Positions 43,647 to 52,021 of a stretch of DNA of 57,540 nucleotides are shown here, piece after piece. The notes beneath the pieces were generated by a model. That model saw nothing but the letters and a program-made list of their open reading frames with translations, did not search any database and was not told the origin of the DNA. A program made the translations under genes and the position numbers. The stretch is from Palleronia aestuarii (GTDB taxonomy: Bacteria; Pseudomonadota; Alphaproteobacteria; Rhodobacterales; Rhodobacteraceae). The stretch spans positions 1 through 57,540 of the forward strand of contig NZ_QKZL01000022.1 in NCBI RefSeq assembly GCF_003253995.1, in the 5' to 3' direction. Numbering within the stretch: position 1 is the first letter of the stretch; each line of letters begins with the position of its first letter.

Positions 43647-44003
43647 ATGGCTTTGCGACCTTTCATATTGGTTCTTGCGACTGTTCTGCTGGCGGGTCCT
43701 CTCAACGCCCAAACTGCGCTCGTGATGGTCGAGCAGGATGGATGCGCCTGGTGCGCTAAATGGAATGCCGAGGTCGCACCGGGGTACGCGGAGAGTGTTG
43801 AGGGCAAGGTTGCGCCGCTCCGCAGGATCGATTTGCATCAGCCCGTTCCGGCAGAGTTGATGCTCGACAGCCCCCCGCGGGTGACGCCGACTTTCATCCT
43901 TGTCGAGAACGGCAACGAGGTAGGCCGGATTGAAGGGTATCCTGGGGAGAACTTCTTCTGGCCAATGCTGGACGCGCTCATGGATCGCAGGGAGAACCGC
44001 TAG
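43647..44003 (+). CDS. soxS: SoxS, periplasmic thioredoxin-like protein
   Basis: 118 residues with signal peptide (LRPFILVLATVLLAGPLNA). Active site CAWC in VEQDGCAWCAKWNAEV and cis-Pro at VTPTFILVENG. In Paracoccus SoxS keeps SoxY in its active reduced form. ATG 43647 is preferred over 43617 because GGCGGAGGA precedes it. Divergent from soxV, upstream of soxR. Confidence 0.9.
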   Translation: MALRPFILVLATVLLAGPLNAQTALVMVEQDGCAWCAKWNAEVAPGYAESVEGKVAPLRRIDLHQPVPAELMLDSPPRVTPTFILVENGNEVGRIEGYPGENFFWPMLDALMDRRENR

Positions 44004-44157
44004 CACCCAAGTGTGACGCGGGCCATGTTTGCCATGAGCGCATGGAACGATTAACGGTATCCCGTCCCGCTTGACGCAGCCTGCATGGAAATTCGGAGTT
44101 TTGATCTTGCCGCTGCCGGTCTTTCGCCAAGATACGACGGACGAGGAGTTCGATCGC

Positions 44158-44436
44158 ATGGCGCAGAATGCGCGCGATGCAGCCGATTTTCTCAAGGTAC
44201 TCAGCCATGAGAGCCGCCTGATGATTTTGTGCTATCTCGCGACCGGCGAAAAATCGGTGACGCAGCTCGAAGCCCTCTTGTCGGCACGCCAAGCGGCGGT
44301 CTCGCAGCAGCTGATGCGTTTGCGGCAGGAGAACCTCGTCACGACCCGCCGCGACGGGAAGGCAATCTACTATTCGTTGACCGATGACCGCACGCAGAAG
44401 ATTATGGACGTCGTCTACGACCTGTTCTGCACCTGA
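44158..44436 (+). CDS. soxR: SoxR, ArsR-family repressor of the sox genes
   Basis: 92 residues from ATG 44158 (GAGGAG nine bases upstream); a TTG-started extension to 44071 is possible but unlike the family. The winged helix ARQAAVSQQLMRLRQENLV is near identical in style to known sox repressors. C25 (LMILCYLATGEKSV) and C91 (DLFCT) form the persulfide-sensing pair seen in SoxR/SqrR. It likely binds the operators before soxB and possibly between soxS and soxV. Confidence 0.9.
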   Translation: MAQNARDAADFLKVLSHESRLMILCYLATGEKSVTQLEALLSARQAAVSQQLMRLRQENLVTTRRDGKAIYYSLTDDRTQKIMDVVYDLFCT

Positions 44437-44457
44437 GAGGTCGGGGCGGGAGGATAC

Positions 44458-45516
44458 ATGATTGCTCTAATCGGCGAGCCGGGGTTTGCCGCGTTGATCG
44501 GACTGATCAGCGGGATCGTCCTAGGACTCGCGGCACGTCTCGGTCGGTTCTGCACATTGGGCGCGATCGAAGATCAGCTCTACGGTAATGACTGCACACG
44601 GCTGCGCATGTGGGGCGTCGCCATCGGAAGCGCGATGGTGTTAAGTTTCGTCGCAATGGCGCTGGGTCTGGTGGACCCAACCGAAAGTTTTTATCTTTCC
44701 GAAACGTGGAGCCTTGCTGCAGCGATCCTGGGCGGTCTCGCCTTCGGCTACGGCATGGCGTTGGCCGGAAATTGTGGATACGGCGCGCTTGCCCGTGCCG
44801 GGGGCGGCGATCTGCGGTCACTCGTCATCGTCTTGGTGATGGGGCTCGCGGCTTACGCCACGTTGTCGGGGCCCCTCGCTGGTTTGCGCACTTCGCTGTT
44901 TCCACGAATGGAGGCTACGGCACCCCAGGGTATTGCGCATGTACTGGGGCCGTTAATCGGTATGCCGATATGGCTCGTCGGGTGTGTGATTGGCGTCGTG
45001 ATCATAGCGGCATCGATCGTCGGACCTGTACACGGCGTAATTCGTCTTGGTGGGCTAATATGGGGAACGATCGTTGGGCTGGCCATTGCCTTCGCTTGGA
45101 TCGCAACATCGTGGCTCAACCAAACCGGGTTCGACGAATTACCCGTTGTATCGCACACGTTTTCCGCCCCGATCGGGGAGTTCCTCCTCTATGTTATGAC
45201 ATCCTCCGGCGCGCATTTGTCGTTCGGCATTGGATCCGTGGCCGGCGTTGTAGCCGGCGCGTTTCTTGGATCCTTCGAACGGGGGCAATTCCGATGGGAA
45301 GCCTGCGATGATCCGCGAGAACTGCGGCGGCAGATAATGGGGGCTGTCTTGATGGGATGGGGTGCCGTGACGGCCTCCGGATGTTCGATCGGGCAGGGCC
45401 TCTCGGCTTTCTCATTCCTTGCGTTCAGCGCTCCGGTGACACTGATTGCAATCTGGATCGGCGCGGCCCTTGGCCTTCGGAAGCTAATGACGGGATATCT
45501 ACTTCCGACGCTATGA
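44458..45516 (+). CDS. soxT: SoxT, YeeE/YedE-family transporter
   Basis: 352 residues, about 9-10 membrane helices. Sulfur-relay cysteines sit in LGRFCTLGAIEDQLYGNDC, ALAGNCGYGALARAGGG and WGAVTASGCSIGQGLSAFS. Full-length YeeE-type, unlike the split pair at 21.7-22.6 kb. Genes of this kind next to soxR are called soxT and are thought to move a sulfur signal or thiosulfate into the cell. It lies 21 bases after soxR. Confidence 0.9.
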   Translation: MIALIGEPGFAALIGLISGIVLGLAARLGRFCTLGAIEDQLYGNDCTRLRMWGVAIGSAMVLSFVAMALGLVDPTESFYLSETWSLAAAILGGLAFGYGMALAGNCGYGALARAGGGDLRSLVIVLVMGLAAYATLSGPLAGLRTSLFPRMEATAPQGIAHVLGPLIGMPIWLVGCVIGVVIIAASIVGPVHGVIRLGGLIWGTIVGLAIAFAWIATSWLNQTGFDELPVVSHTFSAPIGEFLLYVMTSSGAHLSFGIGSVAGVVAGAFLGSFERGQFRWEACDDPRELRRQIMGAVLMGWGAVTASGCSIGQGLSAFSFLAFSAPVTLIAIWIGAALGLRKLMTGYLLPTL

Positions 45517-45746
45517 TAATCAGCACGAGAAAACGCTAGGCGCTCGTGGCTGGAATCGGTTTTAATGGTGTACCGCTTCCTACCTTGGATCGACGCTGAC
45601 CCAAGTTCGCACCACATATGCTGTGGGGGGCGGTCGAACGGTTGCATCGTTATCGCCTAAACCACGAAGAAAGTCTGACGGTCTGCAAAGGGGACGACTG
45701 ACTCAGGATAATCGGAATACGAGCGCCGATCCTGATCGAGGGGTTT

Positions 45747-46205
45747 CTAAGAGACATAAACGCTTCTGGCTGGATAGAGGAGCAGATCGAAGTCCGTTCG
45801 ACCGCCTTTCTGCATCTCGCGTATCGCCTCGTCCGACAGCGGAGCGAGCCACCCCGTGTGACACCGTTTCTCGACATTTGCTCCCGTCAGCATGCAAGTC
45901 CGTCCCGTCACCTCCGTCAGGGCCGCCGTTATGTCGTTCAACTCTATGCCTGGAGCACAAACATAGAGGCGCGCCCCTCCAAATTTTTCCTTGAAGTCGA
46001 GGATACTCGCTTCCGTGCCCCGGTTCCTGGCAAGCCGATCGGCGATCGCGTCCGCTGCCGCTCGTGTCGCGCGCACCCATCCGCGGGGTGGAACGATCTG
46101 GCATGCTCCTGTGGCCCCCGCGGTTGTAAGAGTGGCATGGATGCCTTCAATTTCATGCCAGAATTCGTCTACTGATGCAGGCGTGCCTGGTGGTACATTT
46201 AGCAT
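45747..46205 (-). CDS. Conserved-looking hypothetical protein
   Basis: 152 residues, not recognised. It is a soluble protein without signal peptide; a patch DFKEKFGGARLYVCAPGIELND, then GRTCMLTGANVEKRCHTGWLAPLSDEAI, has three spaced cysteines that could bind metal. Start 46205 follows AAAGGGACTTCAC; an in-frame ATG at 46277 would add 24 residues with CPAKG and is possible. Divergent from the phosphatase gene. Confidence 0.6.
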   Translation of the reverse strand: MLNVPPGTPASVDEFWHEIEGIHATLTTAGATGACQIVPPRGWVRATRAAADAIADRLARNRGTEASILDFKEKFGGARLYVCAPGIELNDITAALTEVTGRTCMLTGANVEKRCHTGWLAPLSDEAIREMQKGGRTDFDLLLYPARSVYVS

Positions 46206-46421
46206 GTGAAGTCCCTTTGCTGGACATATCGGCTGCCCTCGCCACTCCCATCGCTTGCCAGCTAGCGATCCAAGCATAGCACGCAGCCGCAGGCGGAGGG
46301 GAGGAAAGGGCGGATATCCGATCGATCCGTGCCGAAACGCTGATAGCCACTGCAGGCGTTCGACCTGTCCTCCTTCATCGAGTACGGTGACGTGGATATA
46401 ACCTTCTCGATCGCCGCGATG

Positions 46422-47294
46422 CATGTCAGCTTGCCTCCCCGGGTCATGCCGGGAAGCGTTCCGGACGGAACCGAAGTGTTCGCCGTCGGAGATATCCACG
46501 GCCGGGCGGATCTCCTGTCCGCTTGCCTTGATGAGATCGCTGAAACAGAGCGTGAACCAGGAACAGAGCGGGTCATCGTCCTTCTCGGGGATCTGATTGA
46601 TCGCGGTCCCGACAGTCTCAGGGCTATCCGGCTCGCGCTTGATACCGATGCCCTGACCCGAGCCGATCGCTTCGTCCTGCTTCCCGGCAATCACGAGCTG
46701 ATGTTGCTCGACGTTCTTGACGGTGTCGATCCCGCACTCTGGATCGGCAATGGCGGGGCGACCTTGATGGACGAAATCGAGGGCGAATGGCGCAGGAGGC
46801 CATGGAGCGATAGCCTCCGTTTGTTGAACGACAGACTGCCGGACGGGTTCGCGGACATGGTTCGCGCCGCGCCGTCCAACACCCGGATCGGAGACTTTGT
46901 GTTTGTCCATGCCGGTCTCGATCCGGAGGTTGATGATGCTGTACATCTCGACCGTCGCCGCCCGGTCGACGACCGGCACTGGGCGTGGATCCGTCACGAG
47001 TTCCTGACATGGCAGGGTGGTTGGGACGTGGAATCCGAGACAGGTGCCCGAGCGGTTGGACGGACCATCGTTGTGCATGGGCATACACCGGCCTTGCGGG
47101 GGCGGCTAACGGGCAATCCGGGCGAACTGGCGCCGCTTGACGGTGTCGATACGCATTGTGCCGTTTGTCTCGATGCCGGGGCGGCTTATCGCCCCCAGGT
47201 CGGGTGGGCCCGGTTCTGGCGAGATGGCGAGACGACCCTGATGCAGATCCACGCCACGTACGACGCACAGCTGGACGCGGGCTGGCTTCCCTGA
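46422..47294 (+). CDS. PPP-family serine/threonine phosphatase-like metallophosphoesterase
   Basis: About 290 residues. PPP motifs in order: AVGDIHGRADLL, VLLGDLIDRGPDS, LLPGNHELM, FVHAGLDPE, VVHGHTP. Related to bacterial PrpA/ApaH-like enzymes, so protein-phosphate or Ap4A hydrolysis is possible. The start is uncertain: GTG 46392, ATG 46422 or ATG 46446 all read into the first motif. Stands alone. Confidence 0.83.
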   Translation, partial: HVSLPPRVMPGSVPDGTEVFAVGDIHGRADLLSACLDEIAETEREPGTERVIVLLGDLIDRGPDSLRAIRLALDTDALTRADRFVLLPGNHELMLLDVLDGVDPALWIGNGGATLMDEIEGEWRRRPWSDSLRLLNDRLPDGFADMVRAAPSNTRIGDFVFVHAGLDPEVDDAVHLDRRRPVDDRHWAWIRHEFLTWQGGWDVESETGARAVGRTIVVHGHTPALRGRLTGNPGELAPLDGVDTHCAVCLDAGAAYRPQVGWARFWRDGETTLMQIHATYDAQLDAGWLP

Positions 47295-47881
47295 AGGCAG
47301 CCCTCGCCAGAACGGAGCTTTTTGTCCGGCGGTCGGATTGGCAGCCTGCAGCGCGTCAATCCACTATTGATCCATGAGCGAATATGGATGACCCGTCATG
47401 ACATCGCCGTAACTAGTAGCAGGTGACCGCCGTTCGGTGCGTCATCACCACCGCAGCATCGCGCTGCATGAACACGCCAACGGCCTCACCCCCGCCGCTG
47501 TGCGCACGGTGAAACGCTGGAGCGTCCTAGGCTCCCCATAGAACCGAATGACATGCCTCGCGGTCCCGTAGCCGGCGTGAATGCGGTCCTTCCTGATGCG
47601 GGCAAGGGTGGCCTGCAAGCAACTTCAATCCGAACCTTTTGCGAAAACAGGAACCCCTCTCTCTTTTTAGAGCGAGCTCTCCATAGATTTTCCGCATTCG
47701 CATAAACCTGTTAGTCAAATCCGGATATATTTTTCGCATAATATTAAAGTGCACTATGCAATTTAATATTCAACGTTTCACCTTCGGGAATTTAGTGTAT
47801 TCATCGTCGCGATGGGGATTATCCTGATAAACAGAGACGCGATTCGTTTACCCGGGTCGGGTCAAGAAGAAGGGATTCCAG
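47295..47881. other. Intergenic, possible relic DNA and AT-rich promoter
   Basis: About 590 bases. A short plus-frame segment around 47438-47540 (IALHEHANGLTPAAVRTVKRW then a stop) looks like the tail of a decayed gene that I cannot name. From about 47640 the DNA turns AT-rich with two imperfect copies of an ATGCGRAAAAT element (minus strand, at about 47690 and 47738). This part probably holds the promoter of the gene at 47882. Confidence 0.35.
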
Positions 47882-48454
47882 ATGTCTGCGGATCGGATTG
47901 ATTATATCCTGACCTTGATCGAGGAGGCGATCGAACGGGAACAAAACGGGATGCGAGACCGGTCTCGGGCAGAGGGAGAAATTGCTGAGTTGATCCGCAA
48001 CGAAGACAACGATGCGCGGGACCTCGACAATTTGACCCATGCGCTGGAACGACGACGCGCGTCCACCGACTTTGATGTGCCGCATGTCGTCGACTATCTG
48101 CAAGGTAGCCTCGACAAGGTGATCCTCCGCGGAGACAGCGAACGAAAATGGTGGCTGAGCGAGCGTGATCGGATGACCTACCGGATCATCATAGTTGCAT
48201 TCGGAGCGACCGCGTTTTTCGGGATCTTGTCACCCTACATGTCGTCGGACGGAATCGTCGGACTTTTCGCTTGCGCCTTGAGCGGGCTCTGCCTGCTGGG
48301 GATGGCCATTTATCCGTTCCGTGCGTTTCCCGCACGGGCGCGCGCTCAGCAGCATTCGGATGCGCTTGGCGCGTTTATCACGTCCGCCCGGACCCTCAAG
48401 CTTCGCCTCGCCAGTATTACCTCGATCAAGGGTGATAAAACCGCGGCAGGTTGA
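47882..48454 (+). CDS. Hypothetical membrane protein
   Basis: 190 residues, not recognised. The first ~95 residues are charged and helical (EEAIEREQNGMRDRSRAEGEIAELIRNE), likely coiled coil in the cytoplasm. Two membrane helices follow (IIIVAFGATAFFGILSPYM; GIVGLFACALSGLCLLGMAIY), then a basic tail. ATG 47882 comes after GAAGAAGGGATTCCAG. No operon partner. Confidence 0.65.
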   Translation: MSADRIDYILTLIEEAIEREQNGMRDRSRAEGEIAELIRNEDNDARDLDNLTHALERRRASTDFDVPHVVDYLQGSLDKVILRGDSERKWWLSERDRMTYRIIIVAFGATAFFGILSPYMSSDGIVGLFACALSGLCLLGMAIYPFRAFPARARAQQHSDALGAFITSARTLKLRLASITSIKGDKTAAG

Positions 48455-48816
48455 ACGGAACGCGCTAGAGTGGACCAGAACTTTCAATAATTAGGTTTGG
48501 TCCATGAAACAGAACAGGAACGATTTATCCGCAATATCGCAAAGTTTCTTGCTGGTTGATCAGATGTCCTATAAGAACTCCTTTAGATCTAGAGGATCGC
48601 CTCTTCAACGTCGCCGCTGCGATAAGCGACCGAGATAACGCCAGTGTGACATGAACAGCGTGGCTATAAACTCCGGGCTACATAGCGTTCAGATTTCAGG
48701 GATAGAATGCACCTTCGCTGTTGTGATAGAATTATAAAGAGAATCGCGCAAACTGGTGGGGCCGTAATAGACGAATGACAAGGCCTATTTAATTCCTGCG
48801 ATTTATGCCGAGTTCT
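48455..48816. other. AT-rich intergenic boundary, possible IS-end remnant
   Basis: Starts with TGGACCA (48471-48477) and TGGTCCA (48498-48504) followed by ATGAAACAGAACAGG. This looks like the left end and first codons of an IS3-type element, then diverges at once. GC content falls here and stays lower through the Tn7-like genes, so this may be close to an edge of transferred DNA. No complete gene. Confidence 0.35.
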
Positions 48817-50598
48817 CTATTTATCACTGGTCAGCTTGCAGACCTTCGCTAAACCGTCATCCAGCTGCTGATCCAGTTCGCGTCTAGCTAAAAGATTGTT
48901 TCGTAGCGTATCAAACTCCGCAAGTATTGCGGTGCGAGCTGCAGCCATCTCCTCTCCACTTCTTGTGTCGGTCAACGTTCCAATTTTATAAAGGCCTTCA
49001 GGCAAGGCGAGTCTTTCGATCTCTTCTAATGGAATCGTGGGGCTGCGAGGATTGGTTGCGATGTCTCTCCAGTGATTTCGAAGTAAAGGGGTGAGAAGAT
49101 ACATGAATAGGAGGCGAGGGTCACATGAAGGACGACCTGCTTCAGCAGCTGTCCGGCGCTTGGCTCGGATAATTACCAGGGACTGAGAAGCCCACCAGTC
49201 GTGACGTTCCTCGCTTGCCGCCCTCATCGGGATATGTCCCACCCGTCCAACCGGACCCTTCAGCGCTAGCACGATGTCATTCACCCGTAGCTTTTGCTCT
49301 TCGAGCCTGACAAAGATGCCTTCGCGCACGGATATCTTCCGGGAAGTCCCCAAGATCTCGCCGTAATCGGAGATGTCGCTTGGGGTGACCTCTGTCACTC
49401 TCTCTTCGCCCCATTGTTCGCCGCGGGTCGTCTTGGGTCTGATCACGTCGAAGACGTCGCTGAGCCGAACTCGCTCCGGCTCCCTCCCCCTTGAAATTAT
49501 CTTTGCAATCGAACCTCCGCGAAGAGGGCCTGTCGAAAGAAACCTGACAGGTGCCAAGGATCCATTCGCCGCGCGCACTTCATCATAGGATACTTGCTGA
49601 ACCGCTCCGCGCCGCTCGCGTATGGTCGGTGTCCATTCAGGCCAAGTAGAAAGCAAATCTGACCTTCTCACAACAAAGGATGCATTGGGATGATCATCCG
49701 TATCTAGGTCGAGAATGAACCGACTATCAGGTTGGCGGTTTGCCGGTGCTAAAGGCAGTTCGGTGATATGCTTGATTCGTCTGGCCTCTACCAATTCTGA
49801 CCGAACAGTGTGATTTGACCTTCTGCGACCGGCCAGCACATTTTCCGACACCACAATGCGAGCGGAAGCGGACTGTTGACTTAGATACCTCAGCATGACG
49901 CTTTCGACGTCAAGGCGCCCACGGGCGAGCGATTGAGGGACGCGCATCGCAAGGACGCTTGCCTTCAAATGATCCATGTCTTGCAGCTGCTGTTTGTTCG
50001 GAGGGAACGAGATTTCGATATCAGGGTCGTCTGTAGATGGTTCATCTTCTTCGAACGGGACACTCCGTTCCCAAGGAGGTCCAGTGTCGACATAGACTCT
50101 GAGGTCCAGGAAACGAGTTGCAAACGCCATTAGCCGGACATCTTCGCCAATACCCGCATATCTTACCGGATAATCAGGTGTCCGGTGTGGTGGGAGGTTG
50201 AGTGCAGCAAGGTCACGGGCATGTAAGAGGCACGGGTGAATGGCCGGTTCGAAGGAAAACCGTGTGACCTTATCCAAAGAGATCGGACTGACGAACTTCT
50301 TGGCAACGTTTCGATCCGGCCACGATGACGTGACGCCATCGTCGCTGGCGAGGGAGATGAGGTCGCAAGCATATTCAAACTGATTATCCCAGCTCTGCCC
50401 GTCGAGAAATACGGCGCCGTCGGTCAACACCCCCGGTGTCTTGCTTGCGAATTTTTCAACACCGAGCCGAATATCCGTGTTCTCCACGAAGATGCGCGAC
50501 AGCTGATCACATCGACGGAGAAGGCCGATCCGGAAGAGCCCGGCGAGCCCGGCAAAAGTAAGCAGCCCGGCTTCGCGGAGGATACCTTCCAAATTCAT
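48817..50598 (-). CDS. N-6 methyltransferase-like protein with degenerate catalytic motifs and C-terminal target-recognition-like domain
   Basis: 593 residues. Overall order resembles type I/IIG N-6 adenine methyltransferases: a block at ~114-124 (RFSFEPAIHPCLL) sits where DPACGSGGFL is expected, YAGIGEDVRLMAFATRFLDL (~147-166) matches the region after motif I, and DIEISFPPN (~193-201) replaces the catalytic NPP(Y/F). IVVSENVLAGRRRSNHTVRSEL and HITELPLAP follow as in true enzymes. Residues ~375-575 look like a specificity-subunit DNA-recognition domain (VRLSDVFDVIRP ... LRVNDIVLALKGPVGRVGHIP). SAM and catalytic motifs seem lost though the frame is intact. Divergent from tnsA. It may be DNA-binding only; cargo or targeting role is open. 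Confidence 0.6.
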   Translation of the reverse strand: MNLEGILREAGLLTFAGLAGLFRIGLLRRCDQLSRIFVENTDIRLGVEKFASKTPGVLTDGAVFLDGQSWDNQFEYACDLISLASDDGVTSSWPDRNVAKKFVSPISLDKVTRFSFEPAIHPCLLHARDLAALNLPPHRTPDYPVRYAGIGEDVRLMAFATRFLDLRVYVDTGPPWERSVPFEEDEPSTDDPDIEISFPPNKQQLQDMDHLKASVLAMRVPQSLARGRLDVESVMLRYLSQQSASARIVVSENVLAGRRRSNHTVRSELVEARRIKHITELPLAPANRQPDSRFILDLDTDDHPNASFVVRRSDLLSTWPEWTPTIRERRGAVQQVSYDEVRAANGSLAPVRFLSTGPLRGGSIAKIISRGREPERVRLSDVFDVIRPKTTRGEQWGEERVTEVTPSDISDYGEILGTSRKISVREGIFVRLEEQKLRVNDIVLALKGPVGRVGHIPMRAASEERHDWWASQSLVIIRAKRRTAAEAGRPSCDPRLLFMYLLTPLLRNHWRDIATNPRSPTIPLEEIERLALPEGLYKIGTLTDTRSGEEMAAARTAILAEFDTLRNNLLARRELDQQLDDGLAKVCKLTSDK

Positions 50599-51256
50599 GT
50601 TATCCCCCAGCTCGCTTTTCGGGAGATCATCTTAGACTATGCCGAAGACTAAAAGCCCAGAGTTCACAGTGGACTGTCCAACATCGTCTATCAGGTGCTG
50701 ATAGAGGTATTTTCAAGTTGTACAACTCACTGGCGAGCCATGCCCGATCTCATTACGTTGGTGAGAGACGAGGAGGGGTGCCGATGGCCGGATCGTGCAG
50801 CGGGGGACGAAAATCGTGATCGATCCACGGGACAGCATGATGATCCAAACGTCGGGAAAGCAGTTACGAGCAACAATTTTCGCACTTAAAATCAGTGACT
50901 TGACTCAAATCTTCTCATGGGGAATGTCATCAGCCATTCTAGAATCACCACCCGACGCCTCGATGGTGCGGAAGGGAAACAGGAGACATAGCGACGGCGC
51001 ATGTTCAGGGCACTCAAAAAGGTTCCGTCTCGGACCTATCTCTTGAGTTCGCATCCTGAAGCCAACTGATCCGCTGGCGTACGCCAAGCCCTCGGGAAGC
51101 CAGGGGTAATCACCCGGCGTTGCAGCATTCTGCGGCGGCCGTCCTTTGGTGTCCTGATCGAGCATTCACAATTCCGGCTTGGTCACCGGAGATTCCCAAA
51201 ATGCTGAACACAAATGCGCGCCGTGTGCCGTCGGTCGCGAACAGGAGAGGCATGTC
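50599..51256. other. Intergenic between the methyltransferase-like gene and tnsA
   Basis: About 660 bases, lower GC, without a credible gene in any frame. It must carry the promoters of both divergent genes. GACTCAAATC at 50902-50911 resembles one arm of the repeats at 55321-55515 and could be a transposase-binding site, but one short match is weak. Confidence 0.35.
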
Positions 51257-52021
51257 ATGTCTACCACGACTTCGAGCGACGCGACCCATCTTTTCGTTGA
51301 TCCTCCGCACGTGGCCGCTGGAACGTTGACTTTCCCGCCGCTTGCAGACCCTGACGAGCCGCACCGCATTGTTCGATCACACTTGTTGAAGATCGATCTC
51401 GGCAAGTCGAGCAGTTCATGCAAGGCTGCCCTCATTACTCGGCTGCATCGAACGACTGCAATGCAGGAATTCTGGTGTGCATCGTTCGAGGAGTCGCAGG
51501 TCTATCTAAATCTTGCTGCCCACCCCGACGTGGTAAATTTCAGGGAGCAGTCAACAAGGGTGGAATTTCTCAAGGCAGATGGCTCTGCATCGCACACCGT
51601 CGTCGATGCACATGCGCTTCTCCGCAATGGTTCCGAAGTCCTGTTCTCGGTAAAATATGAGGGGAAAGCAAAGCGCGCTTCGTATCTCGAGGAAGTCGAA
51701 AGCATCGCCCGACAGTGTTCGCGCAACATCGCAGATCGTTTCGTTGTGGTCTCCCGATACAGCTTTCATTCCGTGTTTCGGGAATGCGCCCTAAAGATTC
51801 ACATCGCACGCAGGGGCTGGGATCCGGAAGCCGATCAGATCGTTCTCGGGGCAGCGCATGACTTGGGTGCAAGCTTTTCTCTGCAGGAACTCCTCGATCG
51901 CTCGGGCTTGGGAGGACGCGGTTACAGGGCGGCTGTTCGCCTTATCGGTGACGGAGATATTGGTAAGCACCCTCTCGATCCCATTGCGTACGACACGCGG
52001 CTTCGGGGAGTCAAAGCATGA
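51257..52021 (+). CDS. tnsA: TnsA-like transposon endonuclease
   Basis: 254 residues. Restriction-enzyme-like fold that would cut the 5' ends of the transposon to allow cut-and-paste movement. Candidate catalytic residues E78 (WCASFEES), D117 (HTVVDAHA) and K133 (LFSVKYEGKAK) have the order and spacing of Tn7 TnsA (E63, D114, K132). A C-terminal wHTH-like part follows. ATG 51257 has GGAGAGG upstream; the TTG 78 bases before is less likely. Overlaps tnsB by ATGA. Confidence 0.82.
   Translation: MSTTTSSDATHLFVDPPHVAAGTLTFPPLADPDEPHRIVRSHLLKIDLGKSSSSCKAALITRLHRTTAMQEFWCASFEESQVYLNLAAHPDVVNFREQSTRVEFLKADGSASHTVVDAHALLRNGSEVLFSVKYEGKAKRASYLEEVESIARQCSRNIADRFVVVSRYSFHSVFRECALKIHIARRGWDPEADQIVLGAAHDLGASFSLQELLDRSGLGGRGYRAAVRLIGDGDIGKHPLDPIAYDTRLRGVKA

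Noticed and set aside
47527-47754. 75-codon minus-strand frame with a repeated MRKIY start
   Set aside because: The repeat is in AT-rich promoter-like DNA; no ribosome-binding site and a random-looking C-terminus.
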